Positions 17,640-29,920 are shown, numbered from the stretch's first letter. The stretch is DNA of 64,000 nt from Sepioteuthis lessoniana (GCA_963585895.1 OY757904.1:87755605-87819604), one strand, 5' to 3'. Program-made: numbers and translations. Notes: generated by a model from the sequence alone, not told the origin.

Positions 17640-19075
17640 AAAGAAAACGATTTTTTAACTAACTACATCCCAAAAACTAGTAATGTTTATGGATTACCAA
17701 AAAAGCCCGAGTAAATAAAAATAGCGGGGAAAAACAATAAATCTGAATTCATAGAAATTCCAGATCTAATTGACCGCAAATTTAGACCTATTGTAGCAGG
17801 TCCATCATGCTCCAATAAGAGACTAAGACATTTTACTTCAACTATTTTGATAAGATAAAATGTTGCATTATAGAGGACATCAACTTCTTAAACTCCGTAC
17901 CACATAAAAATTGATCCCTACACACTTATAGTTACATTTGACATTACAAACCAATACAGTAATATTCACGGGCCATCTAATTTTAGATTGAAAAATACAC
18001 TGAAACATTACACCCAAGATCTAACAAAAAATATCTGGTTGTATAGAACTAATCCTAAATAATACCTCTTTCGAATTCGACAACATAAATTACATAAAAA
18101 AACTAGAAACAGCTGTGAGAACTAAAATGACACATACATACGCCACCCTAACCTTAGCATACTTAAACTAAAATCTCTATGAAATCATATGTAAGAATAT
18201 AACAATTTAAAAATAGAAGTAATTAGATCATGGAAAAGATACTTAGATGACTGTTTCATTGGTCAACCTTAACTATTTGCTATGTTTACTCCAAAATCTA
18301 TACCCTAAAATAAAATTCACCTTGGAACACAGCTTTAAAGAACTATCATTTTAAGATATCCTCATTAAAAACGAAAATGGCCAAATTATCACAAACATTT
18401 TACTACAAATCAACTGACACCAAGCAATGACTCCATTAAAAATATGCATAAAATCATCTTTTAAAACCTTGTAAGTAGAATATGCACCACTGACAAAAAC
18501 TTCCGACAAACACGCCGAGAGGGGATATCCAGAAACACTAATAAATAAGAGATTCGAATATGTAGAAAAATACCATTAAAAGAATTACGAACCCCAAAAA
18601 AGCATAACATACGTCTCAACATAAAACAAAAACAACACAGAATTATTCATGACAAAGAACCAAGAACAACTTAAAAACAAAGACACTCAAAAACATGCAA
18701 AAATAAAAGATGTGGAGTACGTAATATAATCATTGAAGGATAATGCTATATCTTAAAAAAAACTCAAAATTACCTTCATAAAAAATTAAAATCTAATCTG
18801 CAATTCAAAAAACGTAGTCTACATTATCGAATGTAGCAACAGTGAAAAATCCCCCAAAACATAAGGTCAACTAAGGCTCTAAACAATAGGGTTTCCTTAC
18901 ATGAAAGTAACATTAAATTACGAGAAAATAGAAATCTCAATGTTTTCAAACACCTTTATGAATGCAGAAATAGAATCGTTAAAACAATGCCAGAATACTA
19001 AACTGACGACTACTCATTACTTCAAATGAAAGAAAAACCTCATAGATAAAGTTTAACCAACATTAAATATCGTCT
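17640..19075 (+). mobile_element. Penelope-like element, RT plus C-terminal region (degenerate)
   Basis: With many stops and frameshifts, the plus strand shows the ordered motifs of a Penelope-type reverse transcriptase. These are VYGLPKK, FRPIVAGPSCSNKRLRHF, LIVTFDITNQYSNIHG (palm motif A), WKRYLDDCFIG (YLDD catalytic motif, D-D retained) and a TDT-type block near 18,410. Near 18,690-18,760 follows a C...KRCGVRNIIIEG block, and near 18,930-19,000 NVFKHLYECRNRIVKTMPEY, typical of the linker and GIY-YIG C-terminus. Penelope-like elements combine RT and GIY-YIG endonuclease. The sequence is A-rich and heavily mutated, so this is an old copy. Confidence 0.65.
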
Positions 19076-19078
19076 AAC

Positions 19079-19080
<2 letters not shown>

Positions 19081-19150
<70 letters not shown>

Positions 19151-19184
19151 ACGTACACCTGTATATATATATATATATATATAT
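19081..19184. repeat. (CA)n and (TA)n microsatellites
   Basis: A (CA)n run of about 68 bases is followed after 12 bases by a short (TA)n run. They mark the 3' side of the Penelope-like fragment. Confidence 0.95.
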
Positions 19185-19189
19185 AAAGA

Positions 19190-19440
19190 TAGCATCTGCA
19201 GAAGTCAAAGGTTTTCACAGACAATTAACTCCATCAGGACATTCACAGACACGAATACTGGAATTAAAAAAACTCACAACCTTATCAAAACAATCTTCAC
19301 CCTAAAAGCTAGAAAAAAGATGCCCTAACACTTATTAGTCTTCTGAAGACTACGATGAAGTCTGAAACACCTGTAGACCATAGTTATATGAAATAAAACC
19401 TAAGGTACCACATTCAAATTCATTTGTGGACCCATTATTT
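19190..19440 (+). other. possible 3' region of the Penelope-like element
   Basis: Non-coding sequence in the same orientation as the upstream fragment. It contains a small potential structure near 19,340-19,372 (ctgaag, then gact...agtc, then gaaac) that looks superficially like a hammerhead core but does not fit it exactly. Confidence 0.25.
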
Positions 19441-20229
19441 TAATATATATATATATATATATAATGCGACACGGTATCAAATTTAGGCTTTAAGTGACCT
19501 ATCAAATCATAATCATCACCAAGAATTGTATGGATACTAATTCACCGAAAATCAAGCAGTGTATAGAAACATGACTGTTTGATAGTTTAAAACTCAGACC
19601 ACTGTTTGTGTTCCTTATTCCTAACCCAATTGTCATGTTTCTTATATGTTGACATACAATATTTGTTTAATGTCTTGAAACTGGCATTTTTTCAACTGCA
19701 TCGAGTATCTTCTGTTGCCTGTTGAATGCTTGATGGATGTCATGCGTCTAGAAAGTGTATAAATTGGTGTATCCCATTAGAGCTTTTCCCTATGTATTGA
19801 TCATTTGATAGTTACATTCCTGGTATTTTAATTAACTTCTCTCACATTTCCCGGGTATTTTTCATGTTTAATTGTTATGTCAATCATATCCATATCCACA
19901 TGGAATATAGATAAACAACGTAACAAAACTGTTGGTATAAAAGTATACATACCTTGCAAGAAAATATAAACACAGGTACCTGGCTCATTGCAGCTGAAAG
20001 GATATTAATAGCCCTGTCATAATTTCAGTAGGTGTGAAGTTGATATCATTGTTGTTTTTCTTTGTTTAATGGTATATCTACCTTTGCAGGATATTTAATG
20101 CCAAAAACATGCTTATCGGAAGAATAGTAGGGGCTTCACACCTTTCCCTAAAGTATTAGTCCAAAGGTGAATGTAACAGCGCGACTACCTTTTGTCTTTT
20201 ACCACTTTTCATTAAGAGCATGGCACATT
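19441..20229. other. unassigned AT-rich DNA
   Basis: No recognised gene. A short (AT)n tract lies at 19,442-19,463. Confidence 0.45.
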
Positions 20230-21960
20230 TTTTAGTGTCAGATTCCAATCTCTATATCCTGGCTGTATGTTTATATTGTTTGTATCAGTCTCTACTATTT
20301 TTCATTTTTGCCTGTAGCTTGATGTTGTCTATGAACATAAGGTGATTAATCTTTTCTTGTGATTTAGTGAATTTGTAGCCCCGGTGCATTTCTTAAGTAT
20401 GTAATTGAATGACATCATTGCTATTACAAATAGTAATTCTGAAAGCTATTATCCTTTGATGATACCTCTCTGGATTTTCACCTCCTCTAAAGTTTTTCCC
20501 CTGCAGTCAATTTCACTTTCCAGTTTTTTTTATGGCTTCCATAATGAATTTAAGGAGTCTTCTGGATCAGGGTAACCTTCCGCTTAGTAATCCATTTCTT
20601 TATATTTGCTTCTCCTCAGCATCGACACAATTGAAGAGTCACTCTGTCATAGATGGACGGGAATTTTTAACCAGAGCAATTCCAAGTGTATTTCCGCCTC
20701 AGAACGTTCTTCGAGACCTCGTTGTTCTATTCTGATGTTATTTATTCATTCGCCCTTTCTGTTACGTTCTTTCTGTTTCCATATTTTACTCCAAAATAGT
20801 TTTGCTTCCTTTGCTTCCGGTTGTAGGTACGTTCCCATTCATTCTCCACTTACATGTTGGTAGAATTCTCTTTCGTTATTTTGGACGGTCCTATTTTGTT
20901 TCTATTGCTTGACCGTGTCTCGGTATCTCTTTAGTATTTCGCTAGTATCTTTGGATTTATCTCTTAAAGTTGCATTGTCAGACTTGTCTTCTGTTTTGTT
21001 TTGATCTTTTTATCCTAAGATGCCCTAGCGTATTTTTCCTTCCTAAGTACTTTCTCTTGTTGTCGCAATTTCTTTACCTGTCCTTCTTGCCTAATTTTCC
21101 ACCCAGGGTTTGTATTTCTGGTTGGGTTCCTTGGAGTTATACCAATTTTATCACAGACTAATTTCTCTCCTGCATAAATCAACTTGCTTAGTTCAGTAAT
21201 TTGGCGCATTGGAATATTTGGTAATAATTTGTTTACCTTGTTGGTTGATACCTTGATTTTTTTCCAGTCTTGGTTCCTAAGAGATGGTAATATATTCTTA
21301 TTTACATTCATAATTCGTTTATTAACTCTACAAATATTTTGTCTTCATGTGTTAAAATTTGTTTTGTGGTGCTGACCTGTGTAATATTTTGCTTTTATTT
21401 TTGTATTTTGAATTTTAATCCAGTTAGAAGGCTCTTGTTTTTTAGTATTTAGTGACCCGATTCGGGTCGGGGGATCTTGCTCAAATTCTCCCCTATTTAT
21501 TTGTCTACATATTTCTTGTATTGTAAGGTAAGAAACCAACCTTTCTTTAAATCATTCGGGCTTGGTCATCACATTTTCTTAAATCTTGTGGATTCAGCTC
21601 CGATTCTATCAATCTTTTTCTATACTCTCTTTGTGTCGGATTGCTCTTGAAATAACAGTGGGGTAAATTTTTATTGTTTTTTCTTGTACATTTTTTCCGT
21701 TGGTGTCTCTCAGTTGAGTACTTGCTTTCGTCATTGTGTACCTAAAATTAGAACAACCAACATTCACCGGATGACAATAGGTTTTCCATGATAAGTATTA
21801 AAGGTGCACCTGCCCATCATCACACCCAAACTTGTTCTCTGGGTTCCACGCTGAATTAGCTTTGGTTCTGTCATTTTTCATGGCTACATTGTGGCTATAC
21901 CATACTCGCAGCTTGATTAATATTTGCGCTCTTGTCACAGCTTTGACCAGGCACTCTTAC
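20230..21960 (-). mobile_element. REL-endonuclease LINE, internally deleted 5' half (copy 3)
   Basis: On the minus strand the non-coding start of the element (about 21,960-21,720) matches the same region at 59,140-59,400. N-terminal polyprotein segments follow (IQEICRQINRGEF near 21,510; ITELSKLIYAGEKLVCDKIG and NTNPGWKIRQEGQVKKLRQQ at about 21,200-21,060). At 20,230-20,520 there is reverse-transcriptase palm sequence also present at 57,300-57,530. The finger region between is shortened near 20,520-20,570, where sequence equivalent to 57,530 meets sequence equivalent to about 57,890. Many stops are present. The 3' part (zinc motif and endonuclease) is absent. Confidence 0.65.
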
Positions 21961-21969
21961 AAATAAGAG

Positions 21970-23349
21970 GACAGTTAAGCGGGTCGCAAAAAAACCTGAT
22001 GGATTTTTATCGTCATTCGTTAATTAAGCTGCAACTTGGAGAGGCTTCTAACTGATACTACAGATAAGTTCTTTAAACCAAAACAATTTTATGATATTCG
22101 TTAATTATCGATCTCTGCCTGACATTTAAAATATTCCAAGTGATTCACACCATCTCTATCTGCAACTTGGTTTAGTGGCTTTTTTTTTTGTCAAAAAGTG
22201 TCTAGTCGCGAGAATTGGGAATAAGAGGACATTGTTACTTCTACAATTGTGTTCATTTTCCCAGTTTTTTTAAAGAACCTTTCCCATTTTCTGCCCCCGA
22301 AATACATACAGACATATGTATTAGATTCAATTTTGAAATTAAAAATAGAAAGCATTAAATATAAATTTGATAGTACGGCATAGATATTTATAGACACATG
22401 GCATTTTTATAGCATATCAACAAAGATAAATAAAAAATTAGATGCGAACTTTTTACCTTTTTTGTTTGCCTCCAACGCTTCTCTTCTAGCTTACAGTATA
22501 TTTCTCTTGTTTTCAAAAGAGTTTTAGTCACGTGACTTGGGGATAAGATGAAAATAATGCTAGTACTACATTAATATTCGTTTTCACGTTTTTTTTTAAT
22601 TACTTTTTCCACTTTCTTTCCCCCTATACTTATATAAATGTATATAAAAATTCATTTCAAAATAAAAAAGAAAAGCATTATTATTATTATCATTATTATT
22701 GACTGCTCTTTCATTATTTTCATTGTTATTCATGTTGTCACTGATAAATTTTAATATGTTTTGGTTATTTTTTCTTTTCTGTTTTAGGTAAGATCGCCAT
22801 TAAAGATAATGTGAAAAGGTAAAAGGAATTATCGATGATAAATGTTGTCTTTCTTTTTCTCCTTCTAAATATGTATTAACATTACATACGTTTATTTAGC
22901 TACCAGTAAAGCATTCTTGATATATAATGCAGAAAATAACTTTTTCTCTTGGTTTATTTACTCGTCCATTCTGTAACATTTGAAAAAATAAGTTTTGTAT
23001 AGGTGTGTCCTGCTTAGGATCTAAGTGCACAATATGTACCTTTAGAAATCTAATTATGCTTATTATAAATAGATTAAAATTTAAAAATTATAAATCTCTA
23101 CATATATGCCTGTGTTAATCTTTTAATTCAATTTTTGAGGAAGAATTAAACCTTCAAAATAATCACTATTTTCAACTGAATATCATGTTATGTCTTATAA
23201 TTTTTGAAAATTACCATCGGATTTAATCGATGTAAATAACTGTTTCTTCTTCGCTGCTCGATGTAAAATAAGATTCATGTGTTTTGCATGTGTTTGTATA
23301 TACTCGGTTATGGACTATAAAAAAACAAACACCAATAGTTAAATTCTTA

Positions 23350-23354
<5 letters not shown>
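21970..23354. other. unassigned AT-rich DNA
   Basis: No recognised gene. A short (TTA)n run lies at 22,679-22,700. Confidence 0.45.

Positions 23355-23434
<80 letters not shown>
23355..23434. repeat. (AT)n microsatellite, about 80 bases
   Basis: Pure AT dinucleotide tract. It is followed at 23,441-23,470 by a GTGCACGTGCAC-type palindromic word. Confidence 0.95.
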
Positions 23435-23436
<2 letters not shown>

Positions 23437-23611
23437 TTGTGTTTGTGCACGTGCACGTACGTGCACAAGCGAATGTACCACTTTGTGTGAATGAGTGTGT
23501 CTATTAACTTCAATTAAATTATTTAATATACATTTTATATTTATTTGCTATATAAAAACATGAAAGTAAAAGTTGTCTAAATTTCTGAGACGAAGCTTGA
23601 TGATTTTCATC

Positions 23612-23688
23612 ATTAAGGATTTTCGGACTATTGTCTTTGTTGTGGAAATAACAATAAAGATGAAGACAATAGTCCGAAAACCCTTAAT
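23612..23688. repeat. foldback hairpin repeat, copy 1
   Basis: Arms that begin attaagg.tttcggactat and end atagtccgaaaacccttaat face each other around ttgtggaaataacaa. The left arm has lost part of the sequence kept in the copy at 54,759-54,847. About 35 bases outside the arm (gtctaaatttctgagacgaa) are also shared with the other copy, so the repeat unit is larger than the hairpin. It ends six bases before recognisable RTE coding sequence. Confidence 0.8.
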
Positions 23689-23691
23689 GAT

Positions 23692-24565
23692 AAAATGAAA
23701 GTAAAAGTTCGCTCATCGGATAGAGACATAGACTTTTTTGACATTGTCGCAGGTGTGCTGCAAGGGGACACATTAGCCCCATATCTTTTTATTATCTGCC
23801 TAGACTACGTGCTTCGAACGTCGGTAGATTTAATGAAAGAAAATAGCTTTATGCAGGAAAAAAAAAGAAGCAGACGATACTCCGCAAAAACTATTACGGA
23901 TGCGGACTAAGCTGATGACGTAGCTCTTCTGGTAAATACACCCGCCCAGGCCCATCCCTGATACATAGTCTGGAACGGGCAGCAGGTGGCATTGGTCTCC
24001 ATGTCAAAACAGACAAAACAGGGTTAATGTGCTTTAATCAACGAAGCGACATCTCTACACTAAATGGTAGATCCCTGAAACTTGTGGACAAGTTCACCCA
24101 TCTCAGTAGCCGTGTCTCATCTAACGAAAATGATATCAACTCACCTCTAGCGAAGGCTTGGACAGCTGTCGGAAGACTATCGGTCATATGGAAGCCAGAC
24201 CTATCAGATAAAATAAAGTGCAGTTTTTTTTTCTAAGCAGCAGTCATATCAATACTGCTGTATGGATGCACCACATGGACGCTGATGAAGTGTATGCAGA
24301 GAAAGCTTGACGGCAATTGCACAAGAATGTTGTGAGCTGTATTGAACAACTACCGGAGGCAGCATCTCATAAAGCCGCAGCTGTACGGACTCCGATCACC
24401 CATCTCGAAAACTATACAAATTAGACGAGAAAGACATGCGGAACACTGCTGTGCTGATACAGGATGTAGCATGGAAGGCCTACCGAGAGCGATGGACGAC
24501 TGGGACGAGTGGTGGGAAAGGGTCAGGGAAATCCGTGCTAGCGTCATGCCATGCTGCTGATGAAA
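23692..24565 (+). mobile_element. RTE-type LINE ORF2 fragment
   Basis: A 5'-truncated RTE-clade LINE. It starts in the reverse transcriptase palm (FDIVAG then VLQGDTLAPYLFIICLDY, motif B region). It continues to the catalytic box, where DADYADD is read as DAD-stop-ADD because the Y codon is TAA. The KLVDKFTHLSS...KAWTAVGRLSVIWK block and the C-terminal tail ending MDDWDEWWERVREIRA follow. About 35 codons are missing inside the tail (HAEHC joins directly to CADTGC, where the 50-kb copy has DELISDVFLW...YIQQL). RTE elements encode an endonuclease and RT; only RT and tail remain. It is a dead copy but the best local reference for the array at 50-54.65 kb. Confidence 0.85.
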
Positions 24566-25842
24566 TTATTTATGCTTTCTTTATTTCTATTAATTAATTC
24601 AACGAAATATGCCCAATATTTTATTTTTAACACTAGTTAAATCATTTGCTTTCAATGCTGTCTTGCAAACATTAGGATTAATTTCCTTTTAATTCACCTT
24701 ATTTACCTTCTTTGAAACTCGGTAATCCCAGAAACACGAAAAATAAAAGGATAGATTAATCTATTTTTTCGCATGATTATTTCAATTGGTGATTTTATTT
24801 TTCTAGTAATGGATACAAGTTTTATAGAATAAAAAGTAAGATAACCCTCATCACATTAAAAATCTTGTAATAACATTTGTTTGATGGATAACAATTTTAA
24901 AGGCGTTTATTTTGCTTATTATTGTATTTTGATCTTTAATTTATCAATCTTTAACATTAATGAAACACGATAGATAAACTTTTTTTACTGGTTCATTAAA
25001 CTCATTGATTAATAACTTAAAAAGGATTAATGTTGGAGTGACACGTTTGTTAACACTGTGTAACAAGCTGAAACATAATATCACAATGATCAATTTTAAT
25101 TTATCAATCTATTTTCATCAATTTTGCCATAATTCAGTTCTAGTTATTTGTGGTTTATCACTGTCATAATGTTTATGGAAACACTAGCTTAGCATCTACA
25201 TCGAACTCGTGACAACATATTAATTTAGACAAACTATTTCAAATAAAACAACAAAAGTGGTAAAAGCAACCTTATTGATAATTTCACATAATATCCTACA
25301 TAATTTTGAGGGGAAATTAAGTGTTGTGTGAGGAAATACACTAATTTTCCATGGTGCGAATAATTAATCTTGTACTTGTAGAATTACACTAAATTAAGTT
25401 GCAAGTCTGATTAAATTTCCACTCTCTCAATTCACTTGCTTACAATAGCATGTTTTATTCTGAATAAATTGTCTACAGCAATCTTTTATGATGATAATAA
25501 ACTATTTCCACAACGTCTCTTTCTATGTAAATGGTTTATTGTATATATAACGCTCCATACAAAATGCAATAAAAGGTGATAATTAAGAAACTAATTTAAA
25601 GTATCGATAATTGTTATCATTTTATTTATTTTCTCTCACACCTTCTTCCTCACGTGTAAAAATGTTACGTCGTTCATCTTGTATGATGTAAGATATCAGG
25701 CATATGATATTCCATCAGTTACACAAAAAGAACCGAGTATGATGAGGAAATATAAACGAAGAACATTTGCTTAATTTAAGGATTATTCAAAGAAGGATGC
25801 AATATAAAAAACAATTTATGATAATACATCAAAATGACAAAA
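24566..25842. other. unassigned AT-rich DNA
   Basis: No recognised gene, RNA or repeat protein. Confidence 0.45.
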
Positions 25843-26045
25843 GGATAAAAAAGGAAATTAGGTAGTCACGTATTTTGTAACACTTTCCGCTCTGAGGACA
25901 AGAACTGTTCATTTATTTAATTTTGGAAGGTTCAACTTTAGTTGTTGAACCTTCCAAAATTAAATAAATGAACAGTTCTTGTCCTCAGAGCGGAAAGTGT
26001 TACAAAATATGTGACTAGCTAATTTACTTTTTTTTTTTATCCCCA
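25843..26045. repeat. long near-perfect palindrome
   Basis: The left arm (about 25,843-25,936) and right arm (about 25,944-26,045) are inverted copies around a seven-base loop (tttagtt at 25,937-25,943). The inner roughly 70 bases are identical (for example ctctgaggacaagaactg against its complement). The outer 20-25 bases carry a few mismatches. RNA or single-stranded DNA from it would fold into a very stable hairpin. No coding sequence lies inside. It could be a foldback transposon or MITE. Confidence 0.9.
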
Positions 26046-26049
26046 TGAA

Positions 26050-26835
26050 CTAAAACTGCTCTTTAATGACCATAACGAGGAAGATGATTAACTTGGGAAA
26101 GATATTCAAAAGACAGATAAATCATTCTACGGCTACTCTGTACACGGAAATTGATCGTCCAACGTATAGCTAATTTTATCTTATTGATTCAAATAAAGTT
26201 TTAAAATACCGGATAGAAACATCTAAAAATACAGAATGTTTGATTAATGTGATGAAAACACTACAATGAATTATGCATATATACTGAAATATATAACAAT
26301 ATATCTTTTGTAGAGTTGAAAGAAGAGGAGGGTCCACTAATATGAACAAGTGTCTAACATCCGGCTGTAGAATTTTAAATAATAAAATATTAGTGACATT
26401 ATAATTCATAAAAAAAGTACACCACAAAATGAATCTCATATATATTATGTCATCTTGACCAAATGGATAACTCTTTTGTTGTTTCCTGATCATGAATAGC
26501 ACAATGAAAGGAAACATGTTCAATAACCATGAATGTTTTCGAAATAAAATGACAATGTAAGTGTTCAACTGTTTAGTATACAACGGTGACTTCATTGTCC
26601 TTCTCGAGCCAAGAAAGCTTTGTCAGAAACGTTCAGCCAACGTAACTATCAAAGTTGGAGGAATCCGTTTACCATTTGCTAGAAACAACCAGTCTCTGCT
26701 GGGAGGTGAACAATGGATTGATGGATCCTTTTGCTGCTAGAAAAGACCAGAACTTTGATTTATAAGTGCCAGTTGTAATTTTTTTCCATTTGTCGAAATT
26801 CCTGAGATAAAACCTCATAATTTTTATCCCTTAGA
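26050..26835. other. unassigned DNA with one chance-like ORF
   Basis: A minus-strand frame of 139 codons (26,595-26,176) is hydrophobic and rich in I, F, L and Y, as expected from AT-rich sequence. It has no recognised motif. I do not call it a gene. Confidence 0.4.
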
Positions 26836-27232
26836 GTATTCGGACTATTGTCTTCATTGTCCTATTTCAACATTTCGGCTGATGCGTCCGTCAGCCTTCT
26901 GCAGGTGTTTCATGTCAAACTCGGGAGCCCTCATTGAAATTCGAACTGATCTCTTTATTTAATCCACAAGGGTAGATTGTTCTAATTCCATTAACCATGA
27001 CCAGGTAAAAGTGATAAGCTATTGTAAGTATTTCTATCGTCGGGATTGAACTTGCAGATTAACACTTGTATCCAGGTAGGGGTAACGGAATTCGAACAAC
27101 CTATTCCCGTGGATTAAATAAAAGGTTCGGTCGAAGTCTCTGTGGGCTCCCGAAGAAGGTCGAAGGATGCATAAGCCGAAACGTTTAGAATATGACAATG
27201 AAGATGAAGACAGTAGTTTTTATACGCAATGA
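26836..27232. repeat. foldback element with inverted ends
   Basis: The two ends are inverted copies: cggactattgtcttcatt at 26,850, facing aatgaagatgaagacagtag near 27,210. Inside, cgggagccc at 26,932 faces gggctcccg at 27,148, and tttatttaatccac faces gtggattaaataaa, so most of the roughly 390 bp can fold on itself. The outermost sequence is shared with the hairpin repeats at 23.6 and 54.8 kb, making this a longer relative. No ORF is inside. Structure resembles a MITE or foldback element. Confidence 0.7.
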
Positions 27233-29853
27233 TATGTATTAAGACGAATTCGAAATAATGAAAAAGAGAATCACTTGGAGTATTACTCTTAGTGATTCTT
27301 TACAGATGCGATGGCAAAAGTAAAGAAGTAGATAAACCTGATCTTTTTCTCACGTAGACTTGTAATATCAAATACCCCCAAATTGTTATCAACTTTAAAA
27401 GAAATGAAAGCAGAAAATCGGTATCTCAATCGCTAAAATCCATAAATCCTATGTTATTTAGTTACTAAATACAATAAAGTAACGGATTGTCTTCGAAGTT
27501 CTCGTTGAGTACCTATACGTAAAGTAATTTCAGAAACGTAAACTTTCTTATTACAAATTCTACAATATAAAGATAAAAAAAATCAAAATCATATTGACTG
27601 TGAAGTCTAAGAAGAAATTCTAGATGAAAATGAAAAGACAGTATTATATGAACTTGTGAAGAAATTGAAGATACAGGGACTCTGAGGTATTGCTAATTTC
27701 TCCTTTTCTTGTACAGAAAATCTATTATGTCAAAATAAAGTTATTATAAGCGTTCATTGAAGAAATATTTAAAAAGGTAAATCCTGAATAATGGAATCGG
27801 CGTAAAAATTTGACGCCATTTCTTTAATAATCGCTATCTGAAGTCGCATACTGCATGGTCATTGAAAATGTATCACAGTCACATTACTCTTGAGATGTGA
27901 TATTACGTTAAAGCCATTGACTATATATTTAAATATGTTTACAAAACACGTGATTATGATTTTATAAAAATAGCAACATTGTCACAAATGTTCCTGCTGA
28001 CAATGCACCTGTTATTGCACCTACACCAAGGCAACCATGAATCCGTAAGTTCAGTTTGACGTGATGAAATCTGTAGATACGTGTCACCTGCTGAAACTAC
28101 ATAGGGATTGTGGCAGTGCAAGAAGCATGGTAAATCACACAATTAGCACGCTAGATGTTCAACAAGTGTACTTTCAAACAAGCAAAGCCCATCAAGCCGC
28201 TGTTCAGATATGCGACTGCGATATCATGTGGACTGCATTATATAAGGTGTTGATGCTAGTACATATAAATACTTGTACCGTGAAACTCAAAAGCATCGTT
28301 TTAAATGAAAAAGAAAGGAAGTGGGCTCCAAGAAATAAACTGCTCTAAGATTTGCCACGTGTCTACAGATACAGATTTCTGCCTTTTCCCTTTCACCTTT
28401 CTGGAACAAAACGTTTTTTTGATCAGAAATCTGTCGAATAAAACGTATGTTTACTTTTAAGGATGCATTGGACCATTAGAAAATAATGGTTATTTTAAAA
28501 ATTCTACAGCAGAAGCTTCCACTATCTCCAGAATGCCAGCTTATATTACAATATCATCGCATAAGAGTATTGCAGCCGTGGAACGTTTTTAAAAACTCGA
28601 AACAGAAACCTTTGTTAAGAAGTATCGAATTACACCACATAAATAAAGATTCAGTTAAAGATTGAACAAATTGTAAAAGAAATGGTTTATGTGGTATCAC
28701 ATGCCCTTTAGTATGTTTATACTCATCAAGTATTATGTTCAATGTGGAAAGACATTGTCGGTATCTAACTGACAGGATGCAGAACAGTGCACGACATACT
28801 GAAATTACCTATGCCTCTGACAGAGATGAGTTGATGAAATATATCTTCGACTTCTGATCAAGCGAAATTAAAATCTAATTATAATCAAGGGCACTTCAAT
28901 AATATACAATTTCGCCCTGCATACGATTTTAAAATACCTGAAAGTTATAACAGGTCAAAAGAGACCTCTAAGTGGCAATATCATTCTTCTTGGTGGGAAC
29001 TTCATGTTTGCTTATATCTTCACAGACCGCACAACCTTCTATTGTTGACATTTATATTAAGTATTCTCAGCTCTGTTTGCATTTTAAATAATATCATTAA
29101 ATCTAAAAACTTACGTGCTACTAAATAGCAACTAAATAAATTTAAACTGGAAATGGAAATGATTTATCAAGAAGCCAGTCATTGACGAACATAATGTCGA
29201 GATACTATATATAATGTACGCTGAAGGAAAAATAGTCGCTCAAATATATATGACAAAAAAGAGAAGGTATCATGTGTCATTCTCTTACTTTAAGACACAA
29301 ATAATCTTGCAATTAACAACAGAAAATTCTGAAAAATATTTTACTTCAGATAAAATAGTAAGTGACGTCCAAATGGAGATTAAGCAATATGCTATTGAGC
29401 GTCTAAACACACTGACTCCTTTTGGAATGTCACCACATGTGACTTTAACTTTGAAAAGTGCGTATTTTGTCCTTTGAAAAAGAACTTCGGTAAAGATCTT
29501 CAAATCTCCATCCCAACTGTGTTGAAGCTTTGGGAGTAATTGACGCTTTCACTGCATGATGAGTTTTAATATCAAGAATTATAATGGTGCCAAGTAGTAC
29601 AAATTTACCATTTTTAAATGGTAAATTATGTAAAAGTTCAAAATGTTAATCGTATTCAATTACTATGAATGTAAACAAGTTTATATTTCCAATAAAGGAA
29701 GAATACATTCATCTCAAATAATTTTTAGTCACGGAAAATTATATGTCTCTTATATATGTTCTAATTCTTTTGATTATTTGTTGTTGAACTTACCTTAGCT
29801 TTTATATTTTGAAATATTCAATTATTTATCGGAGAGAGGAATAAAAAAGAGTG

Positions 29854-29854
<1 letters not shown>
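27233..29854. other. unassigned AT-rich DNA
   Basis: Several 60-95-codon frames occur (28,061-28,348 plus; 29,214-29,477 plus) without recognisable motifs and with overlapping open frames on the other strand. A 27-base palindrome (aaatttaccat around a central tttttaa) lies near 29,605-29,631. Nothing firm. Confidence 0.45.

Positions 29855-29920
<66 letters not shown>

Noticed and set aside
26176..26595. 139-codon minus-strand frame with hydrophobic stretches
   Set aside because: AT-rich composition explains the I/F/L/Y content; no start context, motif or neighbour supports a gene.
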